From SFTJ01 sp905210415 (GTDB lineage: Bacteria; Bacteroidota; Bacteroidia; Bacteroidales; Muribaculaceae), in assembly GCA_902476295.1 (NCBI GenBank), contig CABSDC010000015.1, forward strand, positions 1-36,916: 36,916 bases of DNA, read 5' to 3'. Each line of letters opens with the position of its first letter. The first letter of the stretch is position 1. Shown here one piece after another: positions 10,054 to 17,171 of the stretch. The notes under the pieces are model-generated. The model searched no databases. It was not told the origin of the DNA and was given only the letters and a program-made list of their open reading frames with translations. Position numbers and translations under genes: made by a program.

Positions 10054-10066
10054 AAAAAGCCATTAT

Positions 10067-13000
10067 ATGACAAAACGATTTCTTTCTGCAGTCCTATTGA
10101 CTCTCGTTGTCTTCTCTCTCAATGCAACAGAGATAATCACCAAACACAATATAGATGCCATAGTCGCAAAAATGTCTTTGGAACAAAAGGCAAGACTGCT
10201 TGTAGGCTCTGAAGGAAAAAACAGCGGAATAAGCCACATTGTTCCCGGTGCTGCCGGTTGGACTTACGAGATACCCAATCTCGGCGTGCCATCAATAAAC
10301 TTAGCCGACGGTCCTGTGGGCGTGCGCATCAACCCGATACCGTCGCAAGACGTAAAGACCGAATACGACAGTCAAGGTCTTCCTATAGCATCCACTTCTA
10401 TCAGCAGAGCCGCAGCAGGGACTAACCGCTCGTTCTGCACTTGCTTTTCATCCACAACCGCTCTTGCAGCAACTTGGGACATCAACGCAGCTGCATTGCA
10501 AGGCAAATGTATGGCCAACGAAGCAAAAGCCTATGGCGTTGACATAGTCCTTGCGCCAGGCATCAACATTATGCGCAACCCTCTTTGTGGTCGAAACTTT
10601 GAATATTATTCAGAAGACCCACTGCTGTCAGGCAAACTTGCTGCTTCCCTGATACGCGCCATTCAACAAAACGAAATTGGCACAAGCCTAAAGCACTTTG
10701 TAGCCAACAACCAACAAACAGGTAAAAAAGTAAACGATGCGCGCATCTCACAACGCGCACTACGAGAAATATATCTACGTGCATTTGAAATCTGCGTCAA
10801 GGAGTCAAAACCGTGGACAGTAATGGGCTCTTACAACAAGATTGCCGGACAATTCACCCAAACAAGCATGGAATTGATGCAGCGACTGCTACGCGATGAA
10901 TGGGGATACAACGGACTTGTGCTCACTGATTGGACCGTTCGACGTCCAACAGTAGACCTCATAAATGCACAATGCAGCCTAATTATGCCAGGCGACGAAG
11001 AAATTGTAACTGAAATCATCGACGCAGTCAACAACGGCAAACTAACTATTGAGGCCGTTGACGCTTGCGTAAAAGACGTGCTCAACATAGTTGCAAAATC
11101 AATCACCGCAAAAGGTTGGCAAGCAAGCCATCCTGACATGAAATACAACGCCGAGGCTTCGCGAAAAATCGCCACAGAGTCTATGGTGCTGCTCAAAAAT
11201 GAAAATCAAGCACTCCCTTTGAAACAGGGCGCAAAGATTGCCCTATTCGGAGTCACAGCATATAAATCAATTGCCGGCGGCACAGGCTCGTCAAATGTCA
11301 ATAAACCATATATCATCGATATTTCCACAGGCCTGGATAAAGCGGGATATACTATCAGTAGACGATTGGCAGAAATCTATAACAAATATGCAGATTTCAG
11401 AGCCGCCTTCGATGATAAATTTCCCAACTGCCCTGATTGGCAGAAAATATCATACCACCGCACTATCGCTCCAGAGATGGATTTGACTGGCAAAGAGCAC
11501 CTGATTTCTGAAGAATTGGGTAAAAGCGATGTTGCAGTGGTAGTGCTGGGACGCGGATCTGGAGAAACCTCCGACAGACACATCGAAAACGACTTCAATC
11601 TTACTGCTGAAGAGACTGCGATGCTCAACAAAGTAGGCGCCGAATGCCGTAAACAAGGCAAAAAAATGATTGTTGTAATGAATGTCTGCGGCGTGATGGA
11701 AACCGACTCTTGGAAATGGAATGCCGATGGAATTCTTATGGCTTGGTTCCCTGGACAAGAATGCGGCTACGCAGTTGCCGATGTTATTTCGGGTAAGGTG
11801 TGTCCTTCCGGCAGATTGCCAATGACATTCCCAATAAAATATTCCGACATTCCATCGTCAAAAAACTACCCTTACGTAGGACAAACCGAAGGGAAGAACT
11901 TTGACTACACAAATTATGAAGAAGACATTTGGGTAGGATACCGCTATTTCTCAACTGCTCATCGTGGAGTTTCATATCCTTTCGGCTACGGACTCAGCTA
12001 TACAAGCTTCTCTTACTCAAAGCCTAAAATCACCCGATCAGGCGAGGTATACACAATCTCAGCAACAGTAAAAAACACCGGAAGCGTTTCAGGCCGAGAG
12101 GTAGTACAATTATACGTAAAAGCTCCTACAGAAGCCAACATCCCTGTGAAGCCAGAGGCAGAACTAAAAGCCTTTGCTAAGACCAATCTTCTTGCTCCAG
12201 GCGAAAGCGAGACCGTAAAACTTACGTTCAGCCTACGCGACCTTGCCTCTTTCGATGAATCGGCATCGGCATGGTCAATAGCAAAAGGCTCCTACATCGT
12301 CCAACTTAGAAAATCGGCAGATTCAAGCACCACCATTTGCTCTTCGGCCTTCAAAGTCAACAAAAGCAAGCAATGGAAAGTTTCAAACATTCTGGCTCCT
12401 GTGGAACCAGTCAACGTGATGAAATGCGATACCATGCAGCAATACCCGAAGAACAAAATCCGCGACTTGGCTTTGATATATCAAGGTGGGGCAAAACGCA
12501 TCGACTGGACCGAAGAACAACTATTGCCATACGTAACCCACAAGTTTGCCGACGGACACCGCGACTGGTTTTTCGACGGATTTCTTTTCCTTGATTTCGA
12601 CGACGGGAATGGACACACTTTCATTCCTCGATATGGCGTACAAAATGCCAGAAAGCAGGAATGGATTTGGTATCTCAACCGACTGTTTGAGCAAGGCAAG
12701 TCGCTTGACGCTCTCGACAAATGCATTGGCAAAATGATTGACTCTATCGGGACTCCAGACTTCAAGCACAAGGTGTTGCTCACAATCCCTACACCCATAG
12801 AAGGACAAACCAATTGGGGACAACTTGGCGACAGAACATTGATTTTCGACAACTACAGCGACCGCTCAGCTGCAGCAATTTGGTTTATCGATCAATTGGT
12901 GGAGCATTTCAACGCAGCCGGATATAAGAATATCGAACTCTCTGGTCTTTATTGGGTAGACGAAGATATCTGCCACACCAAAGATTTGGTGAAGCACATC

Positions 13001-13438
13001 GCTCCGGCTGTTCACGCGAAAGGGCTTGAATTTGTTTGGATTCCATACTATAAGGCTCGCGGATACGACAAATGGCAAGAATTAGGATTTGATTTTACAT
13101 ACTATCAGCCAAATCACTTTTTCGATAAGTCAATTCCAGATTCTCGCCTTGACGATGCCTGCGAAGAAGCGTTAAGCCTGGGTATGGCCATGGAATTTGA
13201 GTGCGACTCTAAAGCGCTTTTCAATGCCGACGATTCTTCCTACTCACGTATGCAGGCATATATCGACGCATTCCGCCGCCATAACGTGTTCTCCACCTCA
13301 TCAATCGCGTACTATACTGGCAGTAAGGCGCTAATAGATATGATAAATAATCCATGCGCCGAGAATCAAGCGATTATCGACGAATTGGCAAAAATAATCG
13401 TAGACCGTCGCAAGAACAAGAACCTTGATGTTAAATAG
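10067..13438 (+). CDS. GH3 beta-glycosidase fused to a DUF4855-like domain
   Basis: Residues are counted from the ATG at 10067, chosen because MTKRFLSAVLLTLVVFSLNA is a signal peptide and the upstream extension is a terminator hairpin. The GH3 core covers about residues 25-650. KHFVANNQQ (His210) is a standard GH3 segment, GLVLTDW gives the nucleophile Asp288, and GRGSGETSDRHIENDF in the second domain offers Glu500 as acid/base. A fibronectin-III-like domain follows (about 655-765; SGREVVQLYVKAP). Residues about 795-1110 are an unusual extra region with LALIYQGGAKRIDWTEEQL, WFFDGFLFLDFDDG, FEQGKSLDALDKCI and TYYQPNHFF, which I assign to DUF4855 from memory. GH3 enzymes of this layout are usually about 750-800 residues; this one has 1123. 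There is no T9SS-like tail, so it is probably periplasmic. GH3 activities include beta-glucosidase, xylosidase and N-acetylhexosaminidase; the sequence does not settle which, and the KH(F/D)PGxG signature of NagZ-type enzymes is absent. Confidence 0.9.
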   Translation: MTKRFLSAVLLTLVVFSLNATEIITKHNIDAIVAKMSLEQKARLLVGSEGKNSGISHIVPGAAGWTYEIPNLGVPSINLADGPVGVRINPIPSQDVKTEYDSQGLPIASTSISRAAAGTNRSFCTCFSSTTALAATWDINAAALQGKCMANEAKAYGVDIVLAPGINIMRNPLCGRNFEYYSEDPLLSGKLAASLIRAIQQNEIGTSLKHFVANNQQTGKKVNDARISQRALREIYLRAFEICVKESKPWTVMGSYNKIAGQFTQTSMELMQRLLRDEWGYNGLVLTDWTVRRPTVDLINAQCSLIMPGDEEIVTEIIDAVNNGKLTIEAVDACVKDVLNIVAKSITAKGWQASHPDMKYNAEASRKIATESMVLLKNENQALPLKQGAKIALFGVTAYKSIAGGTGSSNVNKPYIIDISTGLDKAGYTISRRLAEIYNKYADFRAAFDDKFPNCPDWQKISYHRTIAPEMDLTGKEHLISEELGKSDVAVVVLGRGSGETSDRHIENDFNLTAEETAMLNKVGAECRKQGKKMIVVMNVCGVMETDSWKWNADGILMAWFPGQECGYAVADVISGKVCPSGRLPMTFPIKYSDIPSSKNYPYVGQTEGKNFDYTNYEEDIWVGYRYFSTAHRGVSYPFGYGLSYTSFSYSKPKITRSGEVYTISATVKNTGSVSGREVVQLYVKAPTEANIPVKPEAELKAFAKTNLLAPGESETVKLTFSLRDLASFDESASAWSIAKGSYIVQLRKSADSSTTICSSAFKVNKSKQWKVSNILAPVEPVNVMKCDTMQQYPKNKIRDLALIYQGGAKRIDWTEEQLLPYVTHKFADGHRDWFFDGFLFLDFDDGNGHTFIPRYGVQNARKQEWIWYLNRLFEQGKSLDALDKCIGKMIDSIGTPDFKHKVLLTIPTPIEGQTNWGQLGDRTLIFDNYSDRSAAAIWFIDQLVEHFNAAGYKNIELSGLYWVDEDICHTKDLVKHIAPAVHAKGLEFVWIPYYKARGYDKWQELGFDFTYYQPNHFFDKSIPDSRLDDACEEALSLGMAMEFECDSKALFNADDSSYSRMQAYIDAFRRHNVFSTSSIAYYTGSKALIDMINNPCAENQAIIDELAKIIVDRRKNKNLDVK

Positions 13439-13440
13439 AC

Positions 13441-14409
13441 ATGTATAAATTCATTTTTACAATACTTTTAGCACTATCAATTACCCCTTCCAAAGCTATG
13501 AGAGTGGCTTTGGATGGGGAATTTTTATCAATCGAATCGCACATTGATGAAAACCACAGCATTAGATATGAGTTCAGTCGGTGCATGGCAAACCATATAT
13601 ACACATTCAGCCGTGTACTTGTCGATTCCATCACTGTAAACGAGGCCACAAGCGACAACATCGGACCGTTTTTAATCGAAGGCAAGGGCTGGACTGGCGG
13701 TAACCATCTACTCCCTGATGGCTCTCCTTCTGCCAAAACTGATAGTATCTCCATCTATACAGGAAATGGGGAAAAACTGAGTAGCGGCTTTTGCGGAGAA
13801 GCAGAGTGTATAACCATCCGCGTAGTCAACACTCTACTCAACCCATTAAATCCCGACAAAATATTCTGCACGGAAACAATATGCTACACAGTCTGTGGCA
13901 ACAGCATACAAGTGAACGCCTCTCATAAATATCTCAACAGCGAACTGCTCACAATCAGCCGATACTACGGCATGCAGTCAATGATGATTGGTGAAACAGA
14001 GATTCTTACCCCCGGCGGCAAATACTCTCGTTGGACTCCTATAGATTCCGTTGACAGATTCACTCACCGATCTGCACCTCGTTTTCGCCAATTCATCGAA
14101 AAGTCGAGAGTATGCTATGCAGCTGCCTATATGACCACCAAAGGCATCGGCGATCGCCATCTGGTTACCCCCGATGATTTTGTATTCATTGGCAAGTCGT
14201 GGAGCAAGTCGTATCACAAACTCATCGGCAACGCTTCGGTGAAATGCGGCGATACTACGCAGTGGGAAGGAATATACACCTGGTTTATCAAACCAATCAA
14301 CCCCAACCCTAAACGCTTTTCTTATCAAGGCTATCAGAACGGTCAACGTGTAATCTTCCGCCACAAAAATAAGTTTAACTCAAATTCACAAACCTCAAAC
14401 GGACATTAG
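13441..14409 (+). CDS. Secreted protein of unknown function
   Basis: I do not recognise this family. The 322-residue protein begins with a signal peptide (MYKFIFTILLALSITPSKA) that lacks a lipobox. The rest is soluble, with beta-rich composition, several cysteines (for example FCGEAECITIRV) and a motif GKGWTGGNHLLPDGSPSA near residue 81. A second block near residue 200 reads GGKYSRWTPIDSVDRFTH. Its start codon comes 2 bases after the GH3 stop, so the two are translationally coupled and probably act on the same material. The C-terminus is basic and polar with no T9SS-like tail. It could be a carbohydrate-binding or lyase-like beta-sandwich protein, but no catalytic pattern is clear enough to say so. 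It ends 4 bases from the stop of the convergent GH31 gene. Confidence 0.8.
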   Translation: MYKFIFTILLALSITPSKAMRVALDGEFLSIESHIDENHSIRYEFSRCMANHIYTFSRVLVDSITVNEATSDNIGPFLIEGKGWTGGNHLLPDGSPSAKTDSISIYTGNGEKLSSGFCGEAECITIRVVNTLLNPLNPDKIFCTETICYTVCGNSIQVNASHKYLNSELLTISRYYGMQSMMIGETEILTPGGKYSRWTPIDSVDRFTHRSAPRFRQFIEKSRVCYAAAYMTTKGIGDRHLVTPDDFVFIGKSWSKSYHKLIGNASVKCGDTTQWEGIYTWFIKPINPNPKRFSYQGYQNGQRVIFRHKNKFNSNSQTSNGH

Positions 14410-14413
14410 GGGA

Positions 14414-16933
14414 TTATTCGGCGCCGCAGAGTTTCAAGTATTTTCTTGCTTCATCGCCTCCCATCTGCTCCGATAAAGCTTCTTGGAGATTCTTATAGAT
14501 AGTGCTGAAGCGTTTCAGAATCTGTGGTTGCTGCTCGGGATGATAGGTCATGCGCAATGGCGCCGATTCGAGATAGCCAATACGTTCGGTATACACCATC
14601 TGGCAATCGGCTTGCTTATAGTGGGCCAACGCTGAGCGGAATCTGCTCATTTCGCCTTTCATTCCAAGTGTGAGCGATAGCATATTCTCAGCATTCGGCA
14701 ATGTGATTGTCACCTTCGCGCCCGCAGCGCAGTCTACATTGCCACAATCTATCGTTGTCTCCAGATTGTTGCCGTCGTAGGCATAGACTACCTTCTTGCC
14801 ATTAACCACCACTGAGAGCGGCGCATATTCGCATGGCAATGCCACCTTGTAGTGGCGCTGCTGTGGCATGTCGGCATATTTGCCAGTGCGTGCGCCTATC
14901 GTCACATTTATCACATCGCCAGTGCGAGTATATGATAGCGGAGTCACGGCATATTCGCTCGCATAGGCAGCATCTTCGCCATTATCCTCATACATACTGA
15001 ATTTGCCCTCATTTCCGCCAGGGAACAAGCGAACAATCACCGATTGCTGTGTGCCCGACAGATTATTCACTTTATCGAAATACGGCAGAATGCTTCCTGC
15101 CTTCACATACACCGGATATTCGTCGATTGTGAATCGGCGAGTGTAAGTAGCGTTACCGCTTAGCATCGTGCCTGTTTCATACTCCAACCATTCACCTTCA
15201 GGCAGCCACACCTTCACAGAAGAAAATGCATCGCCATCGGCTATCGGCGAGGTTATCGGAGCTATGAGCATATTGTCGCCAAACATATATTGGCTTTTTT
15301 GCTCGTATGCCTCGGCATTTTCAGGGTAATCATAATACATCGGTCGGCAAAGCGAAACACCAGTTTCATACGTCGCTCTTGCCATCGTATAGATATATGG
15401 CACAAGCGCATATCTGCCCTTTATCACATCGGTGAGTCGCTGCTGCACAGGCTTGTCAAATGCCCAGGGCTCCTTGTTGAGCGCAGGGTCTTTGGTACTA
15501 TGTGAGCGCAGAATAGGCAGATACTTGCCCATCTGCATGGCGCGAGTGTAGAGCTGCGCATCTACCGGCGTACCGAATTTCTTCGACATGTGTCCGCCGA
15601 TGTCATGGCTCCAATAGCCATACAGCACATTAGATGCAGTGCTATTGAAATATGGCAAATATTCAAGGCTATTCCATGTGATATAGGCATCGCCAGAGAA
15701 GCCTATCTGATAGCGATGATTGCCCAATCCTCCCCAACGGTGATAAAGCATAGGGCGCTTCTTGCCTAAGCGTTGCATATCAGAAAACCAGATATAATTA
15801 CACCAGAAAGTATTGTTCAATTCTGGCACTTTCTTATCGAATAGCCATTGCTGCCAGTCAAGCCACCAGAAATCCACACCTTCTTCCATATATGGATGCA
15901 GATAGGTGTCGAATAGCGCCTTAACATAGCGTTTGTCGCTACCCAGAAACTCCAAAGCATTGCCACTCTCATCACCACAGCGACGAGCAAACTCGGCATA
16001 GCGTTTCTCATAGGGGCGAACACCTTGTGCCGGATGCAGATTCATAGTGGTCTTAACACCCGAATCATCAAGGAATTTCAAGAATTGCTTATAGTCGGGA
16101 AACAGACGCTCATTCCAATCCCAACCGGTCCAACCGCCACCAGCCTCTTCAGAAATCGGGTGCCAATCCATATCCACCACAAGCACATCGAGTGGAATAT
16201 CGAGGCTCTTGAAATTGCCTATCAGATCGCGGAAATCTTGGTCGGAATAACTCCAATAGCGGCTCCACCAATAGCCAAACGCATAGCGCGGAGGCATAGG
16301 CACATTGCCCGATATGCGAGTAAAACTCTTCAGCGCCTGCTTATAGTTGTGTCCATACATCATCAAATACCAGTCTTGCGCACCTTCGGCACTTTCGCGC
16401 TTAGTCACCCACTCCCAATCAGGGTCGTTGTCGAAAAGCAAGCTTTTAGAGTCGTCTATCAGCGTCCATCCGTCGGTGGCAAGCAAACCATCCTCAATAG
16501 GCATCGGTTTGCCGTCATGTATATATCCGTCGTAGCCATCAAGCGTGCGATAAGTGCCCTTTAGATTGCCCTTTTGCACAGCACCAGGCTTCCAAGCCAC
16601 CTTCCTGCCGATGGCCTTGGCATTGCCCACAACCTTCAGGTTTTCTCTCGTGAATGCGCCGCTACCGCACTTATAGGTAAGCACCATCTTATCGGTGGTG
16701 ATAGTCAGCCGTTTCCCACTCAAGCGCTTAGTGTGCTTCACACTACCCTGCTCACGCACCACAGCCACAAAACTTTTGTTGTCCACAAACTTGCCATCAG
16801 GCGCATATTCCATTCTCACAGTGGCATCATCCACCAGCGTGAATCGCACCGTGGCATCGCTATATACCACCTCGGCACGGCCTACAAGCACACAAGCCCC
16901 CACCGCTGCTACAAGCATCATCAGTTTTCTCAT
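14414..16933 (-). CDS. GH31 family alpha-glycosidase
   Basis: The 839-residue protein is a glycoside hydrolase family 31 retaining alpha-glycosidase. The start is placed at 16933, where MRKLMMLVAAVGACVLVGRA forms a signal peptide; a longer in-frame reading from 17089 runs through two terminator-like hairpins and is rejected. An N-terminal beta-sandwich is followed by the barrel from about residue 215 (PPRYAFGYWWSRYWSY). GVDFWWLDWQQW gives the nucleophile Asp359 and GFSGDAYITW the acid/base Asp415; WSHDIGGH follows. Near residue 670-740 is a DUF5110-like beta-domain (RLFPGGNEGKFSMYEDNGED), and the C-terminal helical stretch after GAKVTITLPNAEN is extra. The WWLDWQQW form differs from the WNDMNE form of classical alpha-glucosidases, so specificity is open (alpha-glucosidase, xylosidase, galactosidase or N-acetylgalactosaminidase). 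A terminator separates it from the amidase operon and it seems to have its own promoter. Confidence 0.92.
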   Translation of the reverse strand: MRKLMMLVAAVGACVLVGRAEVVYSDATVRFTLVDDATVRMEYAPDGKFVDNKSFVAVVREQGSVKHTKRLSGKRLTITTDKMVLTYKCGSGAFTRENLKVVGNAKAIGRKVAWKPGAVQKGNLKGTYRTLDGYDGYIHDGKPMPIEDGLLATDGWTLIDDSKSLLFDNDPDWEWVTKRESAEGAQDWYLMMYGHNYKQALKSFTRISGNVPMPPRYAFGYWWSRYWSYSDQDFRDLIGNFKSLDIPLDVLVVDMDWHPISEEAGGGWTGWDWNERLFPDYKQFLKFLDDSGVKTTMNLHPAQGVRPYEKRYAEFARRCGDESGNALEFLGSDKRYVKALFDTYLHPYMEEGVDFWWLDWQQWLFDKKVPELNNTFWCNYIWFSDMQRLGKKRPMLYHRWGGLGNHRYQIGFSGDAYITWNSLEYLPYFNSTASNVLYGYWSHDIGGHMSKKFGTPVDAQLYTRAMQMGKYLPILRSHSTKDPALNKEPWAFDKPVQQRLTDVIKGRYALVPYIYTMARATYETGVSLCRPMYYDYPENAEAYEQKSQYMFGDNMLIAPITSPIADGDAFSSVKVWLPEGEWLEYETGTMLSGNATYTRRFTIDEYPVYVKAGSILPYFDKVNNLSGTQQSVIVRLFPGGNEGKFSMYEDNGEDAAYASEYAVTPLSYTRTGDVINVTIGARTGKYADMPQQRHYKVALPCEYAPLSVVVNGKKVVYAYDGNNLETTIDCGNVDCAAGAKVTITLPNAENMLSLTLGMKGEMSRFRSALAHYKQADCQMVYTERIGYLESAPLRMTYHPEQQPQILKRFSTIYKNLQEALSEQMGGDEARKYLKLCGAE

Positions 16934-16965
16934 AATATATTTGTTTGGTTTAGTTTTCTGATGTG

Positions 16966-16997
16966 TAAAATTACAAATTCTCCGAAAAAAGCGCAAT
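16966..16997 (-). promoter_or_regulatory. Putative GH31 promoter
   Basis: On the minus strand ATTG (16997-16994) and TAATTTTA (16973-16966) are separated by 20 bases, the normal spacing between -33 and -7 elements of Bacteroidetes promoters; the -7 box deviates from TAnnTTTG only at its last base. Transcription would start about 25 bases before the GH31 ATG at 16933. The -33 box lies inside the palindrome at 16991-17007. Confidence 0.45.
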
Positions 16998-17007
16998 GCC
17001 ATTGCGC
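16985..17007 (-). terminator. Palindrome with T-run ahead of GH31: second terminator or operator
   Basis: On the minus strand GCGCAAT, a 3-base loop and ATTGCGC form a perfect 7-bp hairpin (17007-16991), followed directly by six T residues (16990-16985). It therefore has the shape of a short intrinsic terminator placed 59 bases downstream of the stronger one at 17066-17095. The same palindrome overlaps the putative -33 box of the GH31 promoter, so it may instead be an operator. Sequence alone does not decide between the two. Confidence 0.5.
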
Positions 17008-17065
17008 ATTTATGTGGCTTGTGTAAAACAATTGTAATGTATTTGTAAAGTATTTTTGATACCCG

Positions 17066-17095
17066 AAAAAGGGGCTGCGCCAATGGCACAGCCCC
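17066..17095 (-). terminator. Intrinsic terminator of the amidase operon
   Basis: On the minus strand GGGGCTGTGCC, loop ATT and GGCGCAGCCCC make an 11-bp stem with one G-U pair, followed by five T residues. Read on the plus strand the G-U pair becomes a C-A mismatch and no T-run follows, so the element is oriented for the minus-strand operon. It lies about 75 bases after the amidase stop codon at 17172. Confidence 0.9.
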
Positions 17096-17171
17096 CGCAC
17101 CAGGTTTTTACCTTAATTATACACCTATATACATGGCAGTCAGATGCCTGCCACGCACTTTATCTTTTTGC

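Noticed and set aside
10004..10066. GH3 start at ATG 10004
   Set aside because: The 21 extra codons lie on a 16-bp terminator hairpin; the ATG at 10067 begins a clean signal peptide.
16934..17089. GH31 start at 17089
   Set aside because: The extension crosses two terminator-like hairpins and has no signal peptide; the ATG at 16933 does.
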